From: Alphaproteobacteria bacterium
GTDB lineage: Bacteria; Pseudomonadota; Alphaproteobacteria; Rhodobacterales; Rhodobacteraceae
NCBI GenBank assembly: GCA_030431825.1
Contig: JAUIIJ010000005.1
Span: 1-64,000 of the forward strand
Length of the DNA: 64,000 nt
Direction: 5' to 3'
Positions 28,190-36,220 of this stretch are shown in pieces. The translations under genes were made by a program, and so were the position numbers. The notes beneath the pieces are model-generated. The model was not told the DNA's origin, made no database searches, and saw nothing but the letters and a program-made list of their open reading frames with translations. How positions within the stretch are numbered: the first letter of the stretch is position 1; every line of letters starts with the position of its first letter.

Positions 28190-29008
28190 ATGCCGGTTAC
28201 GCAAACAGGTACTGCCTATGACCTGAGCGGCCCGGCTGGTGCCCCGGTCATCGTTCTGATTCACGGTCTGGGGCTGACGCGCGGCGGCACTTGGGGGGCG
28301 ATTGCCCCGGCGCTGGCCCGGCATTTCCGGGTTCTGGATTATGACCTTCCGGGGCATGGCGAGACGGTCCTGCCGACGGGGACGGCGACCCTGACCGCGC
28401 TCGGGGAACATCTCGTCGCGCTGCTGGATGAACTGGAGATCGACCGGGCGGCGCTTGTCGGATTCTCGCTGGGTGGCATGATCAACCGGCGCGTGGCCAT
28501 CGACCATCCCCGGCGGGTGACCGCGCTGGCGATCCTGAATTCACCGCATGACCGGGGCGAGGAACAGCAGGAAATCGTCGAACAGCGCGCCCGCGATACC
28601 GCTGCGGGCGGTCCGGCGGCTGGCATCGAGGTGACGCTGGCGCGCTGGTTCACGCAAGGCTTCCGCCGGGATCATCCCGATCAGGTGGCGGCGGTGCGCG
28701 ACATCGTGCTGGCCAACGACCCGCACAATTATGCGGCGCACCGGCAGGTTCTGGCGGCGGGTGTGCGCGAGCTGATCGCGCCCGATCCACCCCTGACATT
28801 GCCGATGCTGGTGCTCACCTGCGAGCATGACAGCGGATCGACCCCGGCGATGAGCCGCGCCATCGCCGGTGAAACACCCGGCGCGGAAACGGTGATCGTG
28901 CCCGGGCTCCAGCATCTCGGGCTCGTCGAACAACCCGAACAGTTTTCGCAACCGCTTCTGGATTTCCTCAATCGCGTTCTGCCCGACCAAGAAGGACGAT
29001 ACCCATGA
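28190..29008 (+). CDS. Alpha/beta hydrolase
   Basis: A 272-residue alpha/beta-fold hydrolase, intact. The oxyanion-hole segment is LIHGLGLTRG (about residues 23-32), the nucleophile elbow GFSLGG with Ser near residue 91, the acid in the LTCEHDSGS region (about 208), and the catalytic His in LQHLGLVEQPE (about 244). It resembles 3-oxoadipate enol-lactonase (PcaD-like) hydrolases. It begins exactly after the AA_synth stop and overlaps the TPP-enzyme start by 4 bp, so it belonged to that operon. It is the only undamaged gene of the 27.2-30.5 kb island, and its native promoter appears to have been deleted. Confidence 0.85.
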   Translation: MPVTQTGTAYDLSGPAGAPVIVLIHGLGLTRGGTWGAIAPALARHFRVLDYDLPGHGETVLPTGTATLTALGEHLVALLDELEIDRAALVGFSLGGMINRRVAIDHPRRVTALAILNSPHDRGEEQQEIVEQRARDTAAGGPAAGIEVTLARWFTQGFRRDHPDQVAAVRDIVLANDPHNYAAHRQVLAAGVRELIAPDPPLTLPMLVLTCEHDSGSTPAMSRAIAGETPGAETVIVPGLQHLGLVEQPEQFSQPLLDFLNRVLPDQEGRYP

Positions 29009-29940
29009 CACAGCTTTCCGGCGGACAGGCCGCCGTCGAGGCGCTCAGGACGGAGAATACGAAAATCGTGTTCGGCCTGATCGGTTCAGCCACGATGGAG
29101 ATGTTCGACGCGCTTTACGATGCAAAGGAAATCAACTTTGTCGGCGTACATGACGAACGAACCGGCACCCATATGGCCGACGGATATGCGCGCGCTTCCG
29201 GTGAAACCGGTGTCGTTCTGGCCGGGCAGAACGGACCGGGCACGACCAATCTCGTGACCGGGCTGGCGCAGGCCAGGGCGGCCTATACGCCCATCGTGTC
29301 CATCGGTGGCGCGCTGGCTTCGGGGCACATGTATCGCGACGCTTTCCAGGAGGTGGACCAGCAGGCGCTTTTTGCCCCCGTGACCAAAAAGACCTGGACC
29401 GCCCCCTCGACCGATCGCGTGCCCGAGCTGTTCCGCGAGGCATTCCGTGTCGCCAATTCCCCGCGAAAGGGACCTGTCCATCTGAACCTTCCCCGCGACG
29501 TGCTGTCCGGACGGGCAGAGTTTGGAGACCTGTCTGGCCCGGATCGGTACCGCCCGATCAGCGCCGCAGCCGCGCCCGGTGCCATCATCGCGAAAGCGGC
29601 AGAGATGCTGGCAGGCGCAGCGCGGCCGGTCATCATCGTGGGCGGCGGCATCAAGAACACAGGAACCGCCGACCGGGCCATTGCGCTGGCGGAGGTGCTG
29701 AATGCGCCGCTTGTTTCCTCTCCCGGTCATGGCGACGCGATCCCTTTCGGCCACCCCCTCAACGCGGGGCAGATGGGGCCGCGCGGCAACGAAGTCGCCT
29801 CGCGCCTCGCGAAAGAGGCCGACGTGATCCTCGCGCTCGGAACGCGGATCGGCTTCAACGCCACCTTCTACAGCTATGACAACCTGAACCGCGATGCGGC
29901 CATCATCCATGTCGAGCAGGAACCCACCGCCATCGGGCGC
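29005..29940 (+). pseudogene. Thiamine-diphosphate enzyme (acetolactate synthase-like), 3'-truncated
   Basis: The first ~312 residues follow the acetolactate-synthase/benzoylformate-decarboxylase pattern: N-terminal pyrimidine-binding domain with the conserved Glu in GVHDERTGTHMADGYAR, then GQNGPGTTNLVTGLAQA, and the central domain (PVIIVGGGIKNTG). Homology runs to IIHVEQEPTAIGR and then stops abruptly. The whole C-terminal domain with the GDG-x(n)-N diphosphate-binding motif (over 200 residues) is absent. The frame runs on for about 40 unrelated residues to a stop at 30061-30063, over DNA that encodes, in another frame, the tail of a different protein. Without the TPP domain it cannot be catalytic. 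Confidence 0.85.
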
Positions 29941-30094
29941 GCGGCGGCACATGGCGAATGCGTTGGAGTTCGGTGCAACGCGGGAGGAGATCCTCGAAGT
30001 GATCCAGCTTACCTCGATCATGGGCATTCATTCGATGACGATGGGCGTGCCCATCCTCCTTGAGGAGATCGAAAAAACGACGAGGGCGGACTGA
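29939..30094 (+). pseudogene. Carboxymuconolactone decarboxylase-family protein, C-terminal remnant
   Basis: In the frame shifted from the TPP enzyme, the last ~50 residues of an AhpD/CMD-like protein are intact: ARRHMANALEFGATREEIL, then IQLTSIMGIHSMTMGVPILL, ending EIEKTTRAD and a TGA at 30092. The N-terminal part with the catalytic CxxC/His region is missing. It abuts the point where the TPP-enzyme homology ends, so it is the downstream side of a deletion junction. Confidence 0.75.
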
Positions 30095-30163
30095 GGTGAA
30101 ACGCCAGCACCATGTCGCATCGGACTCGATCCGGATGCCAACACGTTTCGCGAGGTGCGGACA

Positions 30164-30288
30164 ATGACCGATGCCGCACCGGCAAGACTCCTGGACACCG
30201 TGCTGCGCGCGGTCGGCTTTGCACTCTTTGCTTATATGGCCTACGCCACCCTGTTCGGCCCCTACAAGACCACGGTGGTGCATTTGTC
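30164..30288 (+). pseudogene. TRAP transporter fused permease, N-terminal remnant
   Basis: ATG 30164, with GAGGTG upstream, starts about 41 residues resembling the N-terminus of fused TRAP permeases: one amphipathic start, a helix (VLRAVGFALFAYMAYATLFG) and the VVHLSIF segment that precedes the second helix. Homology stops at about 30288 and the frame then runs into unrelated residues, while the TAXI-protein tail continues in another frame. Roughly 580 residues of permease are missing. Confidence 0.6.
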
Positions 30289-30480
30289 GATCTTCGCGGC
30301 AGCAACACCGATGAGGAACTGGTCTACCAGTTCACCAAGGCGTTCTGGGAAAACGTCGAGGAACTCAAGGCGAGCAACACCAGTTTCGCGGGCATGGACG
30401 TGACGCTGGGATCGAAGCTGTATGACGTGCCGATGCATCCAGGCGCCGAGCGCTACTTCAAGGAAATCGGTGCGATGTAG
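30289..30480 (+). pseudogene. TAXI TRAP solute-binding protein, C-terminal remnant
   Basis: About 60 residues matching the C-terminal end of TAXI binding proteins: TDEELVYQFTKAFWENVEEL, then VPMHPGAERYFKEIGAM followed by TAG at 30478. The HPGAERYFKE ending is a strong family marker and can be compared with the intact TAXI protein at 10435-11466. The N-terminal ~260 residues and the signal peptide are absent, and the fragment is joined out of frame to the TRAP permease remnant. Confidence 0.75.
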
Positions 30481-30567
30481 GGGTTTGTTCGCGGCGGTGC
30501 GAATGCCCTTGCGCATCACGCGGGCGTATGGCCGGGGCGCGCCGGGTTCTTGGGGTGCGAAACGCTG

Positions 30568-31497
30568 TCAGACCAGCGTGGCTTCCCAAATGCCGCGCTG
30601 TACCAGTTCGCGCGCCACATCCAGGGTCAGCTGTTCGACTGCGCGACAGGCACGGGTCATCACCCGTGCGGGGTTCGATACGATGTAGACCGGGCGTGTC
30701 AGCGTCGGAGCAATGATCGGAGCGCGCAAAAGTTCTCCGCGCTCGACGAAGTCCTGGGCCGCGACGGGCGCGAATATCGTGTAGCCCGATCCGCGCGCAA
30801 CAAGCTCCTTGATCTGGGTCATGGCATCCATCTCGATCACGACGTTGAGCTTGATGCCGTGGCTGCTGCAATAGCCTTCGATGGTATTGCGCAGGCCGTT
30901 CGATGTCAGGATCATGTCCAGGGATTGCAGTTCCGCCAGCGGGACGGGTGTGCCCGGCGGGGTGTCCAGAGGCCAGGCGTCGGGCGCGGAAAAGAAGAAC
31001 AGCTGCTCCTGCATCACCTGCGTCTTGCGCAGATGTCCCGCGTCGGTGAGATCGTAGAGAAAACCTATGTCGACCGTGCCGTCCTCGATCCAGGTCTTGA
31101 GATAGCCGCTCATGGACTCGACCGCGCGCAGGCGGACCTCGGGCAGTTCAAGCCGCACGGTTTCCGCCAGCGGGACCGACATGACCATCGAGCAGGATGG
31201 CGGCATGCCAAAGGCGACGCGGCCCCTGACCGTCCCGCCCAGTTCGCGCATGTCCGCGACGCAGCGATCAAGGCTGTCGCAGATACGGCGGGCATGTTCC
31301 ACGAGTTCGTGCCCCTCCTGCGTCAGCAACGTGCCACGGGGAGAACGATCCATGAGCTTGACGCCAAGTTCCTCTTCCATGCGCTGCACATGCTGGGACA
31401 GCGAGGGTTGCGCGACGCCGATGCTATGTGCCGCCGCAGAGATCGACGGCGCGTCGGCGATGGCAAGAAAGTAACGCAGCTGCCGGATGTCGATCAT
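30568..31497 (-). CDS. LysR-family transcriptional regulator
   Basis: A 309-residue LysR protein: N-terminal winged HTH (residues 1-60; DIRQLRYFLAIADAPSISAA and VAQPSLSQHVQRMEEELGVKL) and a C-terminal periplasmic-binding-like effector domain. It resembles the Nac/Cbl-like branch in general layout. Its ATG overlaps the stop of the alcohol dehydrogenase by 4 bp, so it is the second gene of that minus-strand operon rather than divergent from it. Likely targets are the promoter of its own operon and perhaps the divergent cyclase/Liv genes. Confidence 0.9.
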   Translation of the reverse strand: MIDIRQLRYFLAIADAPSISAAAHSIGVAQPSLSQHVQRMEEELGVKLMDRSPRGTLLTQEGHELVEHARRICDSLDRCVADMRELGGTVRGRVAFGMPPSCSMVMSVPLAETVRLELPEVRLRAVESMSGYLKTWIEDGTVDIGFLYDLTDAGHLRKTQVMQEQLFFFSAPDAWPLDTPPGTPVPLAELQSLDMILTSNGLRNTIEGYCSSHGIKLNVVIEMDAMTQIKELVARGSGYTIFAPVAAQDFVERGELLRAPIIAPTLTRPVYIVSNPARVMTRACRAVEQLTLDVARELVQRGIWEATLV

Positions 31498-32621
31498 CTG
31501 TCGAACTCGATCACTTGCCGGATCGCGGTGCCCTGGTCGAGCTGGTCCATGGCGCGATTGATATCGGCCAGTCTCATGCGATGGGTCAGCATCTTTTCAA
31601 CCGGCAGTTTGCCCTGCGCATGAAGCGAGAACATGCGGGGCAGGTCGCGCTGCGGAACGCAGGAGCCGATATAGCTGCCTTTCAACGTGCGTTCTTCGGC
31701 AACAAGCTGCAGCGCGTTCAGTGACATGCGTTCATCCGGGTGGGGCAGGCCGGCGGTCACGGTCAGACCGCCACGGCAGGTGCAGCTCCAGGCGGTCTCG
31801 AGCGCGCGGCTCGACCCGGCCAGTTCGATCGCCACGTCGACGCCGCCGCCGGTGGCCTCCCGGATGGTTTCGATCGTATCGGCATCGGCCTTGATCGCAC
31901 GGGTCGCACCCATGTCCAGCGCGGTCTGCATCTTTGTCTCGAACGTGTCGATGGCGATGATCTCTCCTGCTCCGGCGGCCGCGGCACCGAGGACCGCCGA
32001 AAGACCGACACCGCCCAGCCCGAAGACCGCGACCCTGGAACCGGGCATGACCCGTGCGGTGTTGAATACCGCCCCGGCGCCGGTCAGCATCGCGCAGGAA
32101 AACAGAGCCGAGACATGCGGCTCCAGGTCATTGTCGACCTTTACCAGCGACTGGCGCGCCACCACCGCGTGGCTGGCAAAGGCAGAGACACCGACGTGAT
32201 GGTTCACCGGCCTGCCGTCCATGGTCAGCCGCCGATGACCGGTCATCAGTTCGCCGACGCCGTGATGCGCGGCGGCGCGCGTGCAAAGTGCCGGGCGACC
32301 TTCGGCGCAGGGCAGGCAGTTGCCGCATCCCGGCGCGAAAATGCACACCACGTGATCGCCCGGCGACAGGTCATCGACACCCTGTCCGAGCTCCTGCACA
32401 AAGCCCGAAGCCTCGTGCCCCAGGACCATGGGCAGCGGTCGGGGCCGTGTGCCGTTGATCACCGAGAGGTCGGAATGACAGACGCCTGCGGCCGCGATCC
32501 GGATCAGCACCTCGCCCGGTCCCGGCCGGGCCAGATCGACCTCGCGGACCTCCAGCGCATTGGCGGATTCGAAATCACGATCTATTCCTGTGCGCGTCAG
32601 CACGGCAGCTTCGATTTTCAT
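31494..32621 (-). CDS. Zinc-dependent alcohol dehydrogenase (MDR, class III-like)
   Basis: A 375-residue medium-chain dehydrogenase oxidising an alcohol with NAD. Catalytic-zinc Cys lies in AGVCHSDLSVING, the second ligand region in GHEASGFVQELG, and the structural-zinc cysteines in FAPGCGNCLPCAEGRPALC. The Rossmann motif is VAVFGLGGVGLSAVLGA. The frame is open to 32645, but ATG 32621 is preceded by GGGAGG at good spacing and begins where the family begins (MKIEAAVL). It is coupled to the LysR gene and divergent from the cyclase-Liv-ALDH-SDR genes, with which it probably shares a catabolic pathway. Confidence 0.9.
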   Translation of the reverse strand: MKIEAAVLTRTGIDRDFESANALEVREVDLARPGPGEVLIRIAAAGVCHSDLSVINGTRPRPLPMVLGHEASGFVQELGQGVDDLSPGDHVVCIFAPGCGNCLPCAEGRPALCTRAAAHHGVGELMTGHRRLTMDGRPVNHHVGVSAFASHAVVARQSLVKVDNDLEPHVSALFSCAMLTGAGAVFNTARVMPGSRVAVFGLGGVGLSAVLGAAAAGAGEIIAIDTFETKMQTALDMGATRAIKADADTIETIREATGGGVDVAIELAGSSRALETAWSCTCRGGLTVTAGLPHPDERMSLNALQLVAEERTLKGSYIGSCVPQRDLPRMFSLHAQGKLPVEKMLTHRMRLADINRAMDQLDQGTAIRQVIEFDR

Positions 32622-32662
32622 GGTGGCGTCCTCCCGCTGGCCCATTCGATTCCTCTTCCGGC

Positions 32663-32717
32663 TAACCTAAGACTCCGGGCGCGATGTGAAACGCAATTTA
32701 GCCCGGGACATAGGTTA
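32663..32717. promoter_or_regulatory. Spaced inverted repeat in divergent promoter region
   Basis: TAACCTA (32663-32669) and its exact reverse complement TAGGTTA (32711-32717) lie between the divergent ADH-LysR and cyclase-Liv operons, with weaker matching bases on either side. The distance suggests two half-sites or two operator sites for a regulator such as the adjacent LysR protein. Seven-base arms can arise by chance. Confidence 0.3.
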
Positions 32718-32807
32718 ACGCTATGACCGGAATTGCATCACGGTATTGGCGGCTGGTCGCGGTCTGACCTTAGGATCCTGCACATCTCTAAGCTCTAGGA
32801 GGAAGCG

Positions 32808-33818
32808 ATGAGGGGTCAACGGAACATTGATACTTGCAATTGCGCCGCCGTCGGAACGACCGCGCGATTGACCGGGCTTGCAGCCGTCGCGCTCGCGGCT
32901 TCGATCGGGGCGGCAGCGGCACAGCAGACCGCTTCTCCGGAATGGGCAGATCATGAATGGGGTGCGGAGGACGAACTGGGTGCCGCCAATCACATGACCG
33001 CGGAGCGGGTCAAGCTCGCGGCCGAACTGGTCACCGAAGGCAAGGTCTACAGCCTCGGCATGATCGTCGGCTCGGACACGCCGGCCTTTCCGCCGCGCAG
33101 CCTGTCGGTGACCATCCTGCAGCCGGGTCAGAACGGCAACTCCGGTCTGGGCGAAAACAAGTTCACCTACAATGACGACATATTCATGGGCTGGCTTGGC
33201 ATCGGCCCGCAAATCGACGGGCTGGGTCACGCGGGTGTCGATCACGTCTATTACGGCGGGCGCACCTATGACGATTTCGCACCGGCGTCCGGGCTGACCC
33301 AGTTGGGGCTTGAAAAGCTTCCGGGTCTGGTCGGGCGCGGCGTCATGCTCGACATGGCCGAATATTTCGGCACCGACATGGTCGAAGAGGGCACGGCCTA
33401 TACCGCAGAAGACATCAAGGCGGCTGCCGAGGCCCAGTCGGTCGAGTTACGCGAGGGCGACGTGGTCCTGTTCAATTCCAACTGGATGAACCTGCTGGAA
33501 GGTGACAATGCCGATCCGGAACGGTTCGGCGCGGCAGAACCCGGGCTGGGCGTAAGCGGCGCGGAATACCTGGCAGAAATCGGTGTCATGGCCGTCGGCG
33601 CGGACACCTGGGGCATGGAAGTCGTGCCCGCCGAGGTCGAGGGAGAGGCCTTTCGCGCGCACCAGATCCTGCAACCCGAGCACGGTATCTACATCCTTGA
33701 AAACATGGATACACGCGCCCTTGCAGCGGATGACGTGCACGAGTTCATGTTTGTTCTGGGGCAGGCCCGCGTGAAGGGCGCCGTGCAGATGATCATCAAC
33801 CCGATCGCGATCCGCTGA
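32808..33818 (+). CDS. Exported cyclase-family (PF04199) hydrolase
   Basis: A 336-residue protein of the cyclase/kynurenine-formamidase-like family, metal-dependent enzymes acting on amides or lactones. An N-terminal hydrophobic segment ending in AAAAQQ (about residues 20-44) is a signal peptide, so it acts in the periplasm. WGAEDELGAANHMT is the characteristic start of the mature protein. The usual HxGTHxDxPxH metal motif appears only as GPQIDGLGHAG, lacking the first His-x-Gly-Thr-His portion, but the C-terminal part (GADTWGMEVVP, HQILQPEHGIYILEN) is normal for the subgroup with large N-terminal insertions. AGGAGG precedes ATG 32808. It lies 34 bp upstream of the Liv binding protein. Confidence 0.8.
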   Translation: MRGQRNIDTCNCAAVGTTARLTGLAAVALAASIGAAAAQQTASPEWADHEWGAEDELGAANHMTAERVKLAAELVTEGKVYSLGMIVGSDTPAFPPRSLSVTILQPGQNGNSGLGENKFTYNDDIFMGWLGIGPQIDGLGHAGVDHVYYGGRTYDDFAPASGLTQLGLEKLPGLVGRGVMLDMAEYFGTDMVEEGTAYTAEDIKAAAEAQSVELREGDVVLFNSNWMNLLEGDNADPERFGAAEPGLGVSGAEYLAEIGVMAVGADTWGMEVVPAEVEGEAFRAHQILQPEHGIYILENMDTRALAADDVHEFMFVLGQARVKGAVQMIINPIAIR

Positions 33819-33852
33819 CCGATCTGCACTGAAATCCGGGAGGAATTCCAAG

Positions 33853-35142
33853 ATGAAGAACCTGTTGACGACGACCATGCTTTGCGCCGTGCTGCCGTTT
33901 GCGGCCCTCGCCGCTGACAAGCCCGAGACGCTGAAGATCGGCATGACCACCTTCCTGACCGGCCCTGCCTCGGTCTTCGGTGTTCCGGCACGCGATGCAA
34001 TGAATATCCTGGTCGAGAACATCAATTCCCAAGGCGGCGTCAACGGCGTGCCGATCGAGGTGACCTATATCGACGAAGGGGCCGGTGCCGAAGCCCTGAC
34101 ATCGGAATTCCGACGGCTCGTCCAGAGTGGTGGCGCCGAGGTCATGCTGGCCTCGATCTCTTCGGGCAACTGCCAGACGCTGGCGCCGCTGGCCGAGGAT
34201 CTGAAGGTTCCGAACCTGATGTGGGACTGTGGCACGCAACGCATCTTCGAGGAAAACAGCTATGACTACGTTTTCCGCACGCAAGGCAATGCCACCTCGG
34301 AAATGCTGGCGGCGGTGACCTACCTGCTCAAAACCAATCCCGACTTCAAGACCATCGCCGTGGTCAACCAGGACTATGCCTGGGGTCGCGACAGCTGGGA
34401 TATCTTCCGCACGGCGTTGCAGGTCATGAAGCCGGATGTCGAAGTGGTGGGCGAGTTCTTTCCGAAGTTCGGCGCGCCCGACTTCTCGACCGAGATTTCG
34501 CGCCTGCAGGCGCTGCGCCCGGATGTCATCCTTTCGACGTCCTGGGGTGCAGATCTCGATACCTTCGTGCAGCAGGCGTTCCAGCGCGGCCTCATGAACA
34601 CGTCGACCTTTGTTCTGCCGCTGGCCGAAAGCTCGCTTGAGCGGCTGGGCAGCAGCCTGCCTGCCGGCCATATCGTCGGGGCCCGTGGCGATCATTACTT
34701 CCTGCACCCCGAGCGCCGCGATGACGCGGATTTCAAGAGCTTCATGGCGCAATACACCGAAGCCACCGGCGATATCCCGGTCTATCCGGTCTTTCATGCC
34801 AGTCAGGCGATCGCGGCGCTGACGGCCGCCTATGACAAGGCCATCGCCGAGAACGGCGTCGACTGGCCAAGCAAGGAACAGCTCGTGGCGGCCTTCGAAG
34901 GGCTGGAATTCCAGGGGCTCGGTCGCTCTCTGCACCTGCGTGAGGACAATCAGGGCGTCGAGTCGCAATTGATGGGAACCAGCGTGCAAAGTGGCGACTA
35001 CCCGTTCGCGACCCTCGAGAACATCATGATCTTTGACGGCGAAGCACTGCTGCCGCCGCTGGGCGAGGTCTCTCTCGACTGGATCAAGGGGCTCGACGCG
35101 GGCTTTGCCGATAGCCTGACGATCTCGACCTACGAAAACTGA
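33853..35142 (+). CDS. Liv-type ABC transporter substrate-binding protein
   Basis: A 429-residue periplasmic binding protein of the branched-chain amino acid/amide (LivJ/HAAT) class. A Sec signal peptide of about 20 residues (ending FAALAADKP) is followed by LKIGMTTFLTGPASVFGVPA, the standard start of the type I fold, and by IEVTYIDEGAGAEA. GGGAGGA precedes ATG 33853. It heads a complete transporter with two permeases and two ATPases. The surrounding enzymes (exported cyclase, aldehyde and alcohol dehydrogenases, acyl-CoA genes) suggest an aromatic, cyclic amide or carboxylate substrate rather than amino acids, but the ligand is not identifiable. Confidence 0.9.
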   Translation: MKNLLTTTMLCAVLPFAALAADKPETLKIGMTTFLTGPASVFGVPARDAMNILVENINSQGGVNGVPIEVTYIDEGAGAEALTSEFRRLVQSGGAEVMLASISSGNCQTLAPLAEDLKVPNLMWDCGTQRIFEENSYDYVFRTQGNATSEMLAAVTYLLKTNPDFKTIAVVNQDYAWGRDSWDIFRTALQVMKPDVEVVGEFFPKFGAPDFSTEISRLQALRPDVILSTSWGADLDTFVQQAFQRGLMNTSTFVLPLAESSLERLGSSLPAGHIVGARGDHYFLHPERRDDADFKSFMAQYTEATGDIPVYPVFHASQAIAALTAAYDKAIAENGVDWPSKEQLVAAFEGLEFQGLGRSLHLREDNQGVESQLMGTSVQSGDYPFATLENIMIFDGEALLPPLGEVSLDWIKGLDAGFADSLTISTYEN

Positions 35143-35305
35143 TAGCGTAGCGGGCCGTACCAGACCGGGCAGCGTCAGTCGCTGCCAGAGGGCGGCCCGC
35201 ACGACAGCGCCCCGGCGCGACCGGACAGGAGCGGCATGCCACGCAGAGGCGCTCTGTGCGTCCTTTATCCGGGCCATTGCCGAGTTGCCAATGAGAGGCG
35301 GTTTC

Positions 35306-36211
35306 ATGAACCTGACGATCTTCCTGCTCGCACTGTTCGACGGGATATCCTATGCGGCGCTGGTGTTCATCGTGGCGCTCGGTCTGACCCTGATCTTCGG
35401 CGTCATGCGCATCCTGAATGTCGCCCACGGGTCGCTCTACGCGATCGGCGCCTATGTCACGGTGTCCCTGAGCGGCTATTTCCTGGCGCTCGGTTTCGCG
35501 CCTGTTTTCGCCTTTCCGCTGATGATCGTCTCGGCTGCCCTCGTGGGGGTGGCCCTCGGGGGTCCGATCGAATGGCTGTTGTTGCGACGGATCTATGACA
35601 AGCCCGAAGTCCTGCAGCTTCTCGTCACCTTCGCCGTCTTCATGATCCTCGAGGACGTGCAGCGGCTGGTCTGGGGGTCGCAGCCCTATTTCGAGGCCCG
35701 CGTCCTGCAAGCCCTGGGAAATGTGACCGTCTTTGGCGTGACCTACACGGTCTATCAGCTGATCCTGCTGCCGCTGGTCGCCACCGGCCTGCTGCTCGGG
35801 CTGCGCTTCTTTCTGCGCCGGACGGTGATCGGCAAGCTGATCCTGGCCACCACCGAAGACCGCGAGGCGGCGCAATCCATCGGCATCGATGCCGACCGCG
35901 TATTCCTGTTTACCTTCATGGTCGGCGCGGTGCTCGCTGGTCTTGGCGGCGCGCTTGCGTCGCCGACCACGTCGATCCTGCCCGGTATGGGCGCGGACAT
36001 GATCGTGCTGTCGTTCGCCGTGGTCGCCACCGCGGGTCTGGGTCAGATCGGCGGGGCCGCGGTCGCCGCTCTGATGATTGGCCTTGGCCGGTCATTCGCG
36101 GTCTATGTCTGGCCCGAGGTCGCCGTTCTCGTGCCGTATCTCATCATGGTGCTGGTCCTGCTGGTGCGCCCCGAGGGACTCTTCGGCAGCCCTGTCGCCC
36201 GCAAGATCTGA
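35306..36211 (+). CDS. Liv-type ABC transporter permease (LivH-like)
   Basis: A 301-residue inner-membrane permease with about eight helices. GLTLIFGVMRILNVAHGSLYAIGAY is a hallmark of LivH proteins (first 20 residues of the stretch suffice), and the C-terminal half has GIDADRVFLFTFMVGAVLAG with the cytoplasmic coupling element. ATG 35306 follows AGAGGCGG; an ATG at 35285 is less well placed. The 163 bp between the binding protein stop and this start hold no gene. The operon continues with LivM, LivG and LivF homologues. Confidence 0.92.
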   Translation: MNLTIFLLALFDGISYAALVFIVALGLTLIFGVMRILNVAHGSLYAIGAYVTVSLSGYFLALGFAPVFAFPLMIVSAALVGVALGGPIEWLLLRRIYDKPEVLQLLVTFAVFMILEDVQRLVWGSQPYFEARVLQALGNVTVFGVTYTVYQLILLPLVATGLLLGLRFFLRRTVIGKLILATTEDREAAQSIGIDADRVFLFTFMVGAVLAGLGGALASPTTSILPGMGADMIVLSFAVVATAGLGQIGGAAVAALMIGLGRSFAVYVWPEVAVLVPYLIMVLVLLVRPEGLFGSPVARKI

Positions 36212-36220
36212 GGACACCCC

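Noticed and set aside
29905..30063. TPP enzyme with a novel C-terminal tail (fusion protein)
   Set aside because: The tail is just the wrong-frame reading of a CMD gene end; the CMD frame is the one with family similarity.
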